A stretch of DNA of 64,000 nt from Pseudomonadota bacterium (GTDB taxonomy: Bacteria; Pseudomonadota; Gammaproteobacteria; Burkholderiales; Rhodocyclaceae). How positions within the stretch are numbered: the first letter of the stretch is position 1; every line of letters begins with the position of its first letter. Shown piece by piece: positions 37,416-46,521 of the stretch. The stretch spans positions 186,001 to 250,000 of the forward strand of contig JAFEDI010000103.1 in NCBI GenBank assembly GCA_018241725.1, given 5' to 3'. Made by a program: the position numbers and the translations under genes. The notes under the pieces were generated by a model. It was given only the letters and a program-made list of their open reading frames with translations, was not told where the DNA came from and made no database searches.

Positions 37416-37964
37416 ATGTCATCCGAATTGATCCTGGGCGGTGCCCGTTCCGGCAAGAGCCGCCATGCCGAGCAGGCTGCCGCCGCCAGCGGCCTGGCCG
37501 TGCATGTGATCGTTACCGCCGAGGCGCTGGACGAGGAAATGTGTGTGCGCATCGCACGCCACCAGGCCGACCGGCCGGCCGGCTGGAATGTCGTCGAAGC
37601 GCCCCGCGCGTTGGCGGCGGCACTGCAGGCGACGACAGCGCCGGAGCGCTGTGTGGTTGTCGATTGCCTGACCCTGTGGCTGGCCAACCTGCTCGACGGG
37701 GCCGAGAACCTGCCGTCGGCCGCCGGTGCCGAGCTGTTGCCGGCCTTCGCCCGCGAGCGTGCGGCGTTGCTCGAGCTGATTCCGCAGTTGCCGGGGAAAG
37801 TGATCTTCGTCGCCAATGAGGTGGGTCTCGGCCTTGTGCCGGAGAGTCCGCTGGGCCGCCTGTTCCGCGACGAGGCCGGGCGTCTCAACCAGGCCGTGGC
37901 GGCCTTGTGCGGGCGGGTGACTTTCGTCGCCGCGGGCCTGCCGCTGGTCCTCAAGGGGATCTGA
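37416..37964 (+). CDS. cobU: Adenosylcobinamide kinase / guanylyltransferase
   Basis: A 182-residue CobU/CobP enzyme that phosphorylates adenosylcobinamide and then attaches GMP. It has the P-loop GGARSGKS (8-15), a His in ARHQADRP (His49) likely to carry GMP, and VDCLTLWLANLL. The ATG at 37416 has GGAG at good spacing. It is divergent from btuB and starts the plus-strand cob genes. Confidence 0.94.
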   Translation: MSSELILGGARSGKSRHAEQAAAASGLAVHVIVTAEALDEEMCVRIARHQADRPAGWNVVEAPRALAAALQATTAPERCVVVDCLTLWLANLLDGAENLPSAAGAELLPAFARERAALLELIPQLPGKVIFVANEVGLGLVPESPLGRLFRDEAGRLNQAVAALCGRVTFVAAGLPLVLKGI

Positions 37965-38039
37965 AGGGCGGGTGGTAATAGGTCACAGTTCGGCGATGTC
38001 CCGCCACATAGCGGCTGCTGCTTGCTGCACGGCACCATC

Positions 38040-38065
38040 GATCCCTCAAAAAAACAAAAGGGATC
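38040..38065 (+). promoter_or_regulatory. Hairpin that covers the ribosome-binding site of the next gene
   Basis: GATCCCT (38040-38046) and AGGGATC (38059-38065) form a 7-bp stem with an A-rich loop. The second arm includes the AGGGA that would serve as ribosome-binding site for the gene at 38072. Confidence 0.45.
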
Positions 38066-38071
38066 CACACC

Positions 38072-38380
38072 ATGAGCACTCAACGCCTTGCCAGCAACGT
38101 CGGGCAGATCTGCCGCATTGCGCTGCCGTCCTACCCGGGCAGCGGCGCCACCTGGTACGTGGATGGCGCCAACGGCGCGGTCCGCGTATGCCTCGAGGAA
38201 AGCCAGGCGACGCTCGCGCAGCGGCGCGACGGCAGTCAGGTTTTCTCGGTAATAGGCGAAGTCGCCGGCGACTACGAACTGCGTTTCGTGCTAAAGCGCG
38301 CGTGGGAGCGCGAGGTGCGCAACAGCCGCCGGGTCGTCCTGCAGGTCCGTTCGCTGGGCGGGCAAAGCCGCGCCAATTAA
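38072..38380 (+). CDS. Chagasin-like (inhibitor I42) small protein
   Basis: A 102-residue protein. The pattern VGQICRIALPSYPGSGATW (10-28), a GEVAGDYE turn (62-69) and RFVLKRAWER (71-80) matches the three inhibitory loops of chagasin-family cysteine protease inhibitors (N-P-T-T-G-Y-x-W, G-x-G-G and R-P-W), in the right order and spacing but with changed loop residues. There is no signal peptide, unlike most bacterial members, so it would act inside the cell or use another route. It interrupts the cob gene run between cobU and cobT; no functional link is apparent. Confidence 0.65.
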   Translation: MSTQRLASNVGQICRIALPSYPGSGATWYVDGANGAVRVCLEESQATLAQRRDGSQVFSVIGEVAGDYELRFVLKRAWEREVRNSRRVVLQVRSLGGQSRAN

Positions 38381-38488
38381 GGCTTTGCGGCCGTCCGGCG
38401 GATGTCGCGGGGCGGCCCTCCAGGGGCGCTGGCGCTTGAACAAATGATTTGGGCGTCCTAGCATCCGCGGCCTCGACACCGTCCGCAG

Positions 38489-39535
38489 ATGCGTCCCATG
38501 ACCTACGCCATCGTCCGTCCCGACCAGTCTCTCGCCCCCGCGCTCCAGCAGCGCATCGACACCAAGACCAAGCCCCTCGGTGCGCTCGGCCGCCTCGAGC
38601 CGCTGGCCCGCCAGATCGGCCTGATCCAGCAGACCCTCAGCCCCGAGCTGCGCCGGCCGCACATGCTGGTGTTTGCCGGCGACCACGGCGCAGCCAAGGC
38701 TGGCGTGTCCGCCTATCCCCAGGACGTGACCTGGCAGATGGTCGAGAATTTCCTCGCCGGGGGCGCCGCGATCAACGTCTTCGCGCGCCAGATGGGCATG
38801 GGCCTTACCGTGGTGGATGCTGGCGTGGCCCACGACTTCGGCAGCCGCCCCGGCCTGATCGACGCCAAGGTGGCACCGGGCACCGCCAACTATCTGGAAG
38901 AACCGGCGCTGACCGTCGCCCAGCGCGACGCTGCATTGGCCCGCGGCCGCGAGCTGGTTCGTGGCTTGGCCGCGGATGGCTGCAACGTGATCGGTTTCGG
39001 CGAGATGGGCATCGGCAACACCGCGTCCGCATCCCTGCTGACCCACTGCCTGACTGGCACCGAACTGGACGTGGTGATCGGCCGCGGAACCGGCCTCGAC
39101 GATGCCGGCCTGATGCGCAAGCGCTCGCTGCTGGCCAAGGCCGTGGCCCGTGGTGGGCGCCGCGGCGATCCACTGGAAGCGCTGGCCGAGTACGGCGGCC
39201 TGGAAATCGCGATGATGGCCGGCGCGATGCTCGGTGCCGCCGAAGCCGGCATGCTGCTGCTGATCGACGGTTTCATCGTCACCAGCGCATTGCTGGTGGC
39301 CTACGAGATTGCCCCGGAAATCATCGATTACTGCGTGTTTGCGCACCGCTCCGAAGAGCCCGGCCATGCCGTGCAGCTGGCTCACCTTGGCGCCGCGCCG
39401 CTGGTCCAGCTCGACCTGCGCCTCGGCGAGGGCACTGGCGCCGCGCTGGCCTTCCCGCTGGTGCAGGCGGCGGTCAATTTCCTCAACGAAATGGCCAGCT
39501 TCGAATCCGCCGGCGTCAGCGGCAAGGACGCGTGA
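38489..39535 (+). CDS. cobT: Nicotinate-nucleotide:dimethylbenzimidazole phosphoribosyltransferase
   Basis: A 348-residue CobT that makes alpha-ribazole phosphate for the lower ligand of cobalamin. It has [45 protein letters not shown] and a C-terminal [11 protein letters not shown] block whose Glu (about 314) is the catalytic base. The start may be at 38489 or at the second ATG, 38498. Confidence 0.96.
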   Translation: MRPMTYAIVRPDQSLAPALQQRIDTKTKPLGALGRLEPLARQIGLIQQTLSPELRRPHMLVFAGDHGAAKAGVSAYPQDVTWQMVENFLAGGAAINVFARQMGMGLTVVDAGVAHDFGSRPGLIDAKVAPGTANYLEEPALTVAQRDAALARGRELVRGLAADGCNVIGFGEMGIGNTASASLLTHCLTGTELDVVIGRGTGLDDAGLMRKRSLLAKAVARGGRRGDPLEALAEYGGLEIAMMAGAMLGAAEAGMLLLIDGFIVTSALLVAYEIAPEIIDYCVFAHRSEEPGHAVQLAHLGAAPLVQLDLRLGEGTGAALAFPLVQAAVNFLNEMASFESAGVSGKDA

Positions 39536-39566
39536 GCCCCACCGGCTGCCAGTCCGCCGCATCCTC

Positions 39567-40340
39567 ATGATCCGCGCCCAGTTCGAGCTGCTCTTCATCG
39601 CCATCGCGTTCTTCAGCCGCCTGCCGGTGCCGGGCTGGGTGGACTTCGCGCCGGACAAGCTGGGCCGCGCGGCGCGCTACCTGCCACTGGTCGGCTGGTT
39701 GATCGGCCTGATCGGCGCGGGGACCTACTGGCTGGTGGCACAGCTGCTGCCGGTGGACCTGGCGGTGGTGCTGGCGATGGCGGCGACCATCCGCGCCACT
39801 GGCGCCTTTCACGAGGATGGCTGGGCGGATACCTGCGACGGCCTCGGTGGCGGCTGGACCAAGGACCAGGCGCTGGCGATCATGAAGGACTCGCGGATCG
39901 GCAGCTACGGGGCCATCGGCCTGGTGTTGCTGCTGCTCGCCAAATATCTGGCCCTCGCCGACCTGGGCGCCGATGACGACTACCCGGTGATCGCCGCACT
40001 GCTGGTGGCTCATCCCCTGTCGCGCCTCGCCGCCGTGAGCGTTATGGCGGTGCTCGACTACGCCCGCAGCGATGACAGCGCGAAGTCGGCGCCGGTGGCG
40101 CGCCGCCCGAGCGCTACCGAGCTGGGCATCGCGACGCTGGCAGGCGTCGTGCCCCTGTTGCTGCTGACGCCGCTGGAAGCCCTCGCGGCGCTGCTCGCCA
40201 CCGGCATCGTGGCGATCGCTGCTGCACGAAAGTTCGCCCGCCGCCTCGGCGGCTATACCGGCGACTGTCTTGGCGCCACCCAGCAGCTCGCCGAAGTCGC
40301 CATCTACCTGGGGATGCTCGCCGCGTGGAGCTTTACCTGA
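39567..40340 (+). CDS. cobS: Adenosylcobinamide-GDP ribazoletransferase (cobalamin synthase)
   Basis: A 257-residue integral membrane enzyme that joins adenosylcobinamide-GDP and alpha-ribazole. Motifs: [10 protein letters not shown] at the start, [18 protein letters not shown] (metal-binding acidic region), [11 protein letters not shown] and [13 protein letters not shown]. It begins 32 bases after cobT and overlaps cobC by 16 bases. Confidence 0.96.
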   Translation: MIRAQFELLFIAIAFFSRLPVPGWVDFAPDKLGRAARYLPLVGWLIGLIGAGTYWLVAQLLPVDLAVVLAMAATIRATGAFHEDGWADTCDGLGGGWTKDQALAIMKDSRIGSYGAIGLVLLLLAKYLALADLGADDDYPVIAALLVAHPLSRLAAVSVMAVLDYARSDDSAKSAPVARRPSATELGIATLAGVVPLLLLTPLEALAALLATGIVAIAAARKFARRLGGYTGDCLGATQQLAEVAIYLGMLAAWSFT

Positions 40341-40876
40341 TCCGCCATCCCCGGCCCGCCGTGGCGTCGGGGATCTGCTATGGCCAGACCGACCTGGGGC
40401 TGGCCGAGTCCGCCGCCGACGTGGCGGCCCGCCTGCGTCCGCTCTTGCCCGCCGACTTTGCGTTGTACGCCAGCCCGCTGGCCCGCGCCCGCCTGCTCGC
40501 CGAAGCCCTCGGTACGCCGCGGCTGGAGCCGCGTTTGAAGGAAATCCACTTCGGCGAATGGGAAGGACGCAGCTATGACGACATCGGCCGCGCTGCCCTC
40601 GACGCGTGGGCTGATGCGCCGCTCGATTTCGCCCCGCCGGGCGGCGAGTCGCCGCGCCAGATGGCTGCCCGCGTCCACGATTTCCTTGCCGAACTGCAGG
40701 CCGCGCCGCCGCCCGCCGCAGTGGTGGTCGCCCATGGCGGCCCGCTACGCGCGCTGGCCGGTCATTTGCTCAAGCTGCCGGCGGAACACTGGCTCGGCCT
40801 CGACTTCGCCTGCGGCGAAGCGACCCGCCTGGATGTCCACGACTGGGGCACGCTGCTGCGCTGGTTCAACCGCTGA
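40325..40876 (+). CDS. cobC: Alpha-ribazole phosphatase (histidine phosphatase family)
   Basis: A 183-residue phosphoglycerate-mutase-like protein. The phospho-His is in LIRHPRP (His8), the second catalytic His in VVAHGGPLR, and the acceptor region has [15 protein letters not shown]. CobC removes the 5'-phosphate from ribazole or cobalamin phosphate. The start is GTG at 40325, inside the end of cobS. Confidence 0.92.
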   Translation: MELYLIRHPRPAVASGICYGQTDLGLAESAADVAARLRPLLPADFALYASPLARARLLAEALGTPRLEPRLKEIHFGEWEGRSYDDIGRAALDAWADAPLDFAPPGGESPRQMAARVHDFLAELQAAPPPAAVVVAHGGPLRALAGHLLKLPAEHWLGLDFACGEATRLDVHDWGTLLRWFNR

Positions 40877-40929
40877 GCGTGCGGTGGATTGCGGCACAAT
40901 GCCCTTGTGTCCTGCCCTCCGTCCCACCA

Positions 40930-41451
40930 ATGAACTTCATAGCCTGCACCCTCGCCGAACACGGCGACGCGATCCTGGCCATCTTCAACGAGGCCATCGC
41001 CACCACTACCGCTCTCTACGACTACCAACCGCGCACCCGCGACAGCATGACGGCCTGGTTCGCCGCCAAGACGGCCGGCAACTACCCGGTGATCGGCACG
41101 GTGGACGCAGCCGGCACGCTGCTGGGCTTCGCCAGCTACGGCCCGTTCCGCGCCTTTCCGGCCTACAAGTACACCGTCGAGCATTCCGTCTATGTGCACC
41201 GGGATCACCGTGGCCAAGGGCTCGGGCGGGCCTTGCTGGAGCGTCTGGTGGAGGCGGCCACGGCGCAGGACTATCACCTGCTGGTGGGCGTCATCGACAT
41301 GGCCAACGCTGGCAGCATCGCGCTGCACGAGCAGCTCGGCTTCTCGCATGCGGGTACGCTGCCGGAAGTCGGTTTCAAGTTCGGGCGCTGGCTCGACGTC
41401 GGCTTCTACCAGCGCCGTCTGGAAACCCCGCTCCAACCGGTGGACGGCTGA
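40930..41451 (+). CDS. GNAT N-acetyltransferase (phosphinothricin acetyltransferase-like)
   Basis: A 173-residue acetyltransferase. The acetyl-CoA motif is VHRDHRGQGLGRALLE, preceded by VEHSVYV, and IDMANAGSIALHEQLGF follows, as in the Pat/YncA group. Such enzymes acetylate amino acid analogues; a natural substrate cannot be read. The ATG at 40930 gives a standard start. No strong ribosome-binding site is seen. Confidence 0.9.
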   Translation: MNFIACTLAEHGDAILAIFNEAIATTTALYDYQPRTRDSMTAWFAAKTAGNYPVIGTVDAAGTLLGFASYGPFRAFPAYKYTVEHSVYVHRDHRGQGLGRALLERLVEAATAQDYHLLVGVIDMANAGSIALHEQLGFSHAGTLPEVGFKFGRWLDVGFYQRRLETPLQPVDG

Positions 41452-41506
41452 TCATTCGGCATATTTGTCCGCTACACTCAGGTATCCACCCATTTTGGTC
41501 AGGCCC

Positions 41507-42370
41507 ATGGACCACTTCCTTGCCGACGACGGCGAAAAGCTCCACCTGAAGATCTCCGGCGACGGCCCGCCGCTGGTGCTGCTGCACGGCTGGACGTCTT
41601 CCCACCGGGACTGGAATCCCTTCATCGAAGCCTTCGAGGCCCGCTTCCGCGTGTATCGCTGGGATGCCCGTGGCCATGGCGGGCATGGGCTGCGGACCGA
41701 CACCGTGCCGACCGTCGCGCGCATGGCCCGCGATCTGCAGAACCTGCTCGACCACTACCGCCTCGACCAGGTGGTGGTGGTCGGCCACTCGATGGGTGCG
41801 CTGACCCTGTGGCAATACCTGCGCGATTTCGGTGCCGGCCGCCTGTCGCGGCTGGTCTTCATCGACCAGTCGCCGCGCCTGCTCACCGACGACGACTGGA
41901 AGAGCGGCATCTACGGGGATTTCGACGCCGGCCGCAATGCGGCCTTCATCGGCGAGCTGCAACAGGACTTCGCCGAGGCAGTGCTGCGCCTGGCGGCCGA
42001 CGGCCACAACGAGCGGGCTCGTGCCAAGTACGCCGAAAACGGTAGTGGCATCCAGACCGCCCGCCAGCGTCTGCAGGCCCTCGAACCCGGGCCGCTGATC
42101 GAGTGCTGGCGCAGCCTGACGGCCGCCGACTACCGGGACGTGCTGCAGGCCATCCCGGTGCCGGCGCTGCTGGTCTACGGCGGAGCGAGCAACTTCTACT
42201 CCACGGGTACTGCGCATTTCGTGCAGCAGCGCATTCCGGACGCGCTGCTGCACATCTACGAGGGTGTCGATCATGCGCCCCATCTGTGGGAACGGGAGCG
42301 TTTCGTCGAAGACGTGCTGGGTTTTGTCGCCGGGCCATCGCAATCCGGGCCCGAGTCGGGGCGGCGTTAG
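41507..42370 (+). CDS. Alpha/beta hydrolase
   Basis: A 287-residue hydrolase. The oxyanion-hole loop is LLHGWTSSH, the nucleophile elbow VVGHSMGAL and the catalytic His lies in VDHAPHLWE. FVAG-like C-terminus and LVYGGASNFYS are typical of the haloperoxidase/esterase group. It lies 55 bp after the acetyltransferase gene; a shared transcript is possible. Substrate unknown. Confidence 0.9.
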   Translation: MDHFLADDGEKLHLKISGDGPPLVLLHGWTSSHRDWNPFIEAFEARFRVYRWDARGHGGHGLRTDTVPTVARMARDLQNLLDHYRLDQVVVVGHSMGALTLWQYLRDFGAGRLSRLVFIDQSPRLLTDDDWKSGIYGDFDAGRNAAFIGELQQDFAEAVLRLAADGHNERARAKYAENGSGIQTARQRLQALEPGPLIECWRSLTAADYRDVLQAIPVPALLVYGGASNFYSTGTAHFVQQRIPDALLHIYEGVDHAPHLWERERFVEDVLGFVAGPSQSGPESGRR

Positions 42371-42440
42371 ACTATTTGTGAATCACGTCTTCGTCCGCAT
42401 GGGATGGGGGACGGAGGGGCACGGAGCAAAGGGGGGTTAA

Positions 42441-42914
42441 ATGGGCGGACTGGACGGCGCCGGCACGCGGCGCATATTGCTGCGCATTGGGGTTGTGGTG
42501 GTGGCAGCCCTGTGGATTGCCGAGGACATGGGCTGGATTCATGTGGCTGAATCAGGCATCCCCCTGGATGCGGATTTACCGTCGCCAGTCCCCACCGCCA
42601 TGGGGCTGACGGTGCAGAGCGTGATGGTCGGTCATGGCACATCGGCAGGGATCGCCATGCTTTCCGACAATGGCCAACCGCCGGAAATGGTTTCGGAAGG
42701 TCAGGCCTACCACGATGATCTGCGCATCGAGCGGGTGCTTGCCGATCGGGTGATCCTGCGGCGGCGGGACAACAACACGCCCATCGTGCTGGCGGTGGTG
42801 CCGCCGCGGCCGATGGGCGATGCCGTGCCGTCTCCCGTCACTCCGATGGCCCCGATTGGTTCCACGCCGACGGTGGAGCCACCGACCGGGGCTGCCGCCG
42901 CGCCGGGACGCTGA
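42441..42914 (+). CDS. Membrane-anchored protein with GspC-like homology region
   Basis: A 157-residue protein with a strong AAAGGGGGG ribosome-binding site. It has one N-terminal membrane helix (about 11-27), a periplasmic domain (50-125) and a Pro-rich tail. The segment with GTSAGIAMLSDNGQPPEM, VSEGQAYHDDLRIERVLADRVILRRRD fits the pattern of the homology region of GspC/PulC (a variant, a parameter such as G-x-x-x, then a final hydrophobic strand). No other type II secretion genes are near. It may be an orphan or belong to a distant gsp locus. Confidence 0.65.
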   Translation: MGGLDGAGTRRILLRIGVVVVAALWIAEDMGWIHVAESGIPLDADLPSPVPTAMGLTVQSVMVGHGTSAGIAMLSDNGQPPEMVSEGQAYHDDLRIERVLADRVILRRRDNNTPIVLAVVPPRPMGDAVPSPVTPMAPIGSTPTVEPPTGAAAAPGR

Positions 42915-42997
42915 CGCGCTTCTGCCGGCTGCGGGGCTATCTTGCCGCCGGCAGGCCGTGCACCGCACAATGGACCGTCATTGTCCGTGACCCGCCC

Positions 42998-43627
42998 ATG
43001 CCCGCCGATTCACCGAACCCGCCCGCGCCGCTGGTCGCCTGCCATGAGTGCGACCTGCTGCAGCACGATGTCCCCATCGCCCCCGGCGAGACGGTCTGCT
43101 GCGTGCGCTGTGGCGCCGAGCTGGCGCGCAACCCGCCGGACAGCCTGGACCGCACGCTGGCCTACACGCTGACGGCGGCAATCCTGTATGTGCTGGCCAA
43201 TGCCTTCCCGCTGATCGGCCTCGAGCTGCAGGGGCGCTACGCCGAGGTGACGCTGTTCGCCGCGGTGCGCAACCTGTGGCACATCGGCATGCAGCCGGTG
43301 TCGGCGCTGGTCTTCGTCACCGCGCAGCTGTTCCCGCTGCTCGAGATGCTGATGATCCTGCTGGTTCTGGTGCCGCTGCGCCTCGGCCGCCGCTCGCCGC
43401 GCCTGATCCCCTTCTTTCGCTTGGTGCTGTCGGTGCGGCCGTGGGGCATGATGGAAGTCTTCCTGCTCGGCATGCTGGTGTCGCTGGTCAAGCTGGCCCA
43501 CTCGGGCTCGGTGATCCTCGGCACGGCCTTCTGGGCCACCGCAACGCTGATCCTGATCCTCACGCTGGCCGGGCGGGCGTTCGACCGCCGCGTGTTGTGG
43601 CGGATGAGCCATCCGGAGGGCGCATGA
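42998..43627 (+). CDS. pqiA: Paraquat-inducible protein A-like, first half (PqiA domain 1)
   Basis: A 209-residue inner-membrane protein. It begins with a zinc-ribbon-like CHECDLLQ...CVRCGAEL and contains four membrane helices with LYVLANAFPLIGLELQGR. E. coli PqiA has two such domains in one chain; here the second domain is a separate gene that overlaps by four bases (ATGA). PqiA works with the MCE protein PqiB in lipid movement between membranes. Confidence 0.9.
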   Translation: MPADSPNPPAPLVACHECDLLQHDVPIAPGETVCCVRCGAELARNPPDSLDRTLAYTLTAAILYVLANAFPLIGLELQGRYAEVTLFAAVRNLWHIGMQPVSALVFVTAQLFPLLEMLMILLVLVPLRLGRRSPRLIPFFRLVLSVRPWGMMEVFLLGMLVSLVKLAHSGSVILGTAFWATATLILILTLAGRAFDRRVLWRMSHPEGA

Positions 43628-44268
43628 AGCCTGCCCTCACCGCTCGCCAGGCCGGCCTGCTGAGCTGCCATGTGTGCGGTCAGCTGGCGCAGGCGCCGCT
43701 GGAGGCTGGCCAATCGATGCGCTGCCCACGCTGTGCGGCACCGCTGCACCAGCGCAAGCCGGCCAGCATCAACACGACCTGGGCGCTGCTCGTCGCCGCG
43801 GCGCTGCTCTATCTGCCCGCCAACCTGCTGCCGATCATGGTCACCTCGTCGCCAGTCAACCACCAGGTGGACACCATCATGAGCGGGGTGATCTTCTTGT
43901 GGCGGGACGGGCAGTGGCCGCTGGCGCTGGTGGTGTTCTTCGCCAGCGTGGTGGTGCCGCTGTTGAAGATCCTGGCGCTGGTGTACCTCACCGCATCCGT
44001 GCAAATGCGTTCCCGTCACCGGGTGATGCAGCGTGCCCGCCTGTACCGCGTGGTCGAATTCGTCGGGCGCTGGTCGATGCTGGATATCTACGTCATCACC
44101 CTGCTGGTGGCGCTGGTACAGTTCCGGGGTTTGGCCACCGTCGATGCCGGGCCGGCCGCGGTAGCCTTCGGCGCGGTGATCGTGCTGACGATGTTTGCCG
44201 CGCTGACCTTCGATCCGCGTCTGATCTGGGACCCCCTCACCGATTCCGAATCCGCCGACCATGACTGA
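43624..44268 (+). CDS. pqiA: Paraquat-inducible protein A-like, second half (PqiA domain 2)
   Basis: A 214-residue protein with CHVCGQL...CPRCAAPLH, LYLPANLLPIMVTSS and GRWSMLDIYVITLLVALVQF, matching the second PqiA domain of E. coli. Its start overlaps the previous gene, and its end overlaps the pqiB start by eight bases, so translation is likely coupled. Confidence 0.9.
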   Translation: MKPALTARQAGLLSCHVCGQLAQAPLEAGQSMRCPRCAAPLHQRKPASINTTWALLVAAALLYLPANLLPIMVTSSPVNHQVDTIMSGVIFLWRDGQWPLALVVFFASVVVPLLKILALVYLTASVQMRSRHRVMQRARLYRVVEFVGRWSMLDIYVITLLVALVQFRGLATVDAGPAAVAFGAVIVLTMFAALTFDPRLIWDPLTDSESADHD

Positions 44269-45898
44269 CCCGCTGCCGCCTTCCCTGCCGACCGCCGTCG
44301 TGGAGCGTCCGCGCCGTTTCCGCGTTCCGCTGGTGTGGATCATCCCGCTGGTGGCGGCGCTGATCGGCCTGTTCCTGGCAGTGCGCGGCTACTACGAGCA
44401 GGGGCCGGTGATCACCATCCAGTTCGACACCGGTGCCGGCCTCGAGCCCGGCAAGACGCGCATCAAGTACCGCGACGTGGATGTCGGCCAGATCACCGCG
44501 GTGGCCCTCGCCGAGGACGGCAGCCATGTGATCGCCACCGCCCAGCTGGCCCGCCAGGCGTCCCGCCTGCTGGTGGAGGACACGCGTTTCTGGGTGGTCA
44601 GTGCGCGGGTTTCGGGTGGCTCCATCTCGGGCCTCGACACGCTGCTGGCCGGTGCCCACGTGGGCATGGATGTGGGCAAGTCGGCCGAGCCGCGGCGCGA
44701 GTTCGTCGCGTTGCGGGAGGCGCCAGTGGTCAGTTTCGACGTGCCGGGCCGCAGCTTCAGCCTGGAGGCGGACAGCCTTGGTTCGATCGGCGTCGGCACG
44801 CCGGTGTTCTACCGGCGCATCCAGGCCGGCCAGGTCACCGGCTACAAGCTCGACGAGCAGGGCAAGCACCTGGACATCCAGGTCTTCGTTCAGGCGCCCT
44901 ACGACCGTTTCGTCACCACCAATTCCCGCTTCTGGAACGCCAGCGGCGTGGATGTGAAGCTCAGTGCCGAAGGAGTACAGGTCAATACCGAATCGGCCAC
45001 GTCGATCCTCACCGGCGGGCTGGCCTTTCAGACGCCGGAGGGTGACGCCGACGAGCCGGCGCCGAAGGGGCACGTGTTCCGCCTGTTCCGCAACCGGGAC
45101 GAGGCGCTCAAGCAGCCCAACGTCAATGCGCACACCTATCTGCTGCGTTTCCACGAGTCGGTGCGTGGCCTGTCGGTAGGCGCGGGGGTGGATTTCCGTG
45201 GCATCCAGGTCGGCGAGGTGACGGCGATCCATCCGGCTTTCCACGCCCGCGGCGCCGATCTCGAACTGCTCGTCGAAGTGGCGATCTTCCCCAACCGCCT
45301 GCAGGCGCGCACCGAGCAGGGCAACGCGCCATATGCCGGCAAGGATTTTCGGGACAAGGATTTCCGAGCCTTCATCGACCGCCTGATCGCCAGCGGCATG
45401 CGTGCCCAGCTGCGCAATGGAAACCTGGTGACCGGCCAGCTCTACGTGGCGCTGGATTTCTTCCCGGCCGCCGGGCCCGGCCGCGCCGACTGGAGTCAGA
45501 ACCCTCCCCAGCTGCCGACTCAGCGGGGCAGCCTGGAGGAACTGCAGACCACCTTGCTGCGCGTGGTCGAGCGCATCGACAAGCTGCCGCTGGACGCCAT
45601 CGGCAAGGACACCCAGAAGGCCATCGCCAGCCTCGGCCGCACCCTCGACGAGGTGGAGGCGCTGGTCAAGCGCCTCGATGGCCTGGCCAACGGCGATGTG
45701 CGCGACACCATTGTCGAGGCCCGCGGCGCCATCGCCGACACCCGCAAGCTGCTGGGCAGCGATGCGCCGCTGCAGCAGGATCTGCGCGCCAGCCTGCAGG
45801 AGCTGTCGCGTGCGGCTCAGGCCCTGCGCCACCTGGCCGACAGCCTGGATCGTCACCCCGAAGCGCTGTTGCGCGGTAAACCCGAGGACAAGCCATGA
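44261..45898 (+). CDS. pqiB: MCE-domain intermembrane transport protein PqiB
   Basis: A 545-residue protein: one N-terminal membrane helix (about 24-42), three MCE domains (about 45-135, 155-215 and 285-385, with ITIQFDTGAGLEPGKTRIKYRDVDVG opening the first split over two strands) and a C-terminal helical region (RTLDEVEALVKRLDGLANGD) that forms a coiled tunnel in relatives. It would bridge inner and outer membrane. It overlaps pqiC by four bases. Confidence 0.93.
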   Translation: MTDPLPPSLPTAVVERPRRFRVPLVWIIPLVAALIGLFLAVRGYYEQGPVITIQFDTGAGLEPGKTRIKYRDVDVGQITAVALAEDGSHVIATAQLARQASRLLVEDTRFWVVSARVSGGSISGLDTLLAGAHVGMDVGKSAEPRREFVALREAPVVSFDVPGRSFSLEADSLGSIGVGTPVFYRRIQAGQVTGYKLDEQGKHLDIQVFVQAPYDRFVTTNSRFWNASGVDVKLSAEGVQVNTESATSILTGGLAFQTPEGDADEPAPKGHVFRLFRNRDEALKQPNVNAHTYLLRFHESVRGLSVGAGVDFRGIQVGEVTAIHPAFHARGADLELLVEVAIFPNRLQARTEQGNAPYAGKDFRDKDFRAFIDRLIASGMRAQLRNGNLVTGQLYVALDFFPAAGPGRADWSQNPPQLPTQRGSLEELQTTLLRVVERIDKLPLDAIGKDTQKAIASLGRTLDEVEALVKRLDGLANGDVRDTIVEARGAIADTRKLLGSDAPLQQDLRASLQELSRAAQALRHLADSLDRHPEALLRGKPEDKP

Positions 45899-46452
45899 AA
45901 CCCGTGCTGGCCAGCCTGGCCCTTTTGCTGGCGGCCTGTGGCACCACGCCGCCGATCCAGTTCTTCAGCCTCGGCCCGCAGGCTGTGACGGACAGCGCTC
46001 CCGCCGTGGCGGGGCCGAGTCTGGTAGTCGGCCCGGTCGGTGTGCCGGCGGCCATCGACCGCCTGCACATGGTGCGCCTGGTGGACGGCGTGCGCGTCGA
46101 GGTGGCCGACGGGCACCGCTGGGCCGCTCCGCTGAAAACCGAGATGGCCCGCCGTATCGCCTCCGACATCGCCCGACTGCGCGGCTACGGGCGGGTCGTC
46201 GCGTGGCCGCAGGCGACGCTGGCCGAGCCGGACCTGAGCTTGCCGATCGACGTCCAGCGTTTCGATGCCGAAGGCTTCGAGCGGGTCACGCTGGAGGCGG
46301 TGTGGACGCTGCGCAAGGGCGGCAAGGATCTGGCCAGCCGGCGCTTCGTCGGCAGCGAGCCGGTGGCGGCGCCGACCTACGCGGCGCTTGCCGCCGCCCA
46401 CGGCCGGCTGATCGATGCGCTGGCCAGGGACATCGCCGCGGCGCTGCCCTGA
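45895..46452 (+). CDS. pqiC: Outer-membrane lipoprotein PqiC
   Basis: A 185-residue DUF330-type lipoprotein with signal peptide and lipobox LAAC (Cys15), then FFSLGP and VVGPVGVPAAIDRLHMV. PqiC partners with PqiB at the outer membrane. It ends the four-gene pqi set. Confidence 0.9.
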   Translation: MKPVLASLALLLAACGTTPPIQFFSLGPQAVTDSAPAVAGPSLVVGPVGVPAAIDRLHMVRLVDGVRVEVADGHRWAAPLKTEMARRIASDIARLRGYGRVVAWPQATLAEPDLSLPIDVQRFDAEGFERVTLEAVWTLRKGGKDLASRRFVGSEPVAAPTYAALAAAHGRLIDALARDIAAALP

Positions 46453-46521
46453 AGGCCAGCAACCGCCGGCGTTCGCCGATTCCTTTCGCTCCCCGTGTGA
46501 TCGGACGCGGCGTACCGTCGA

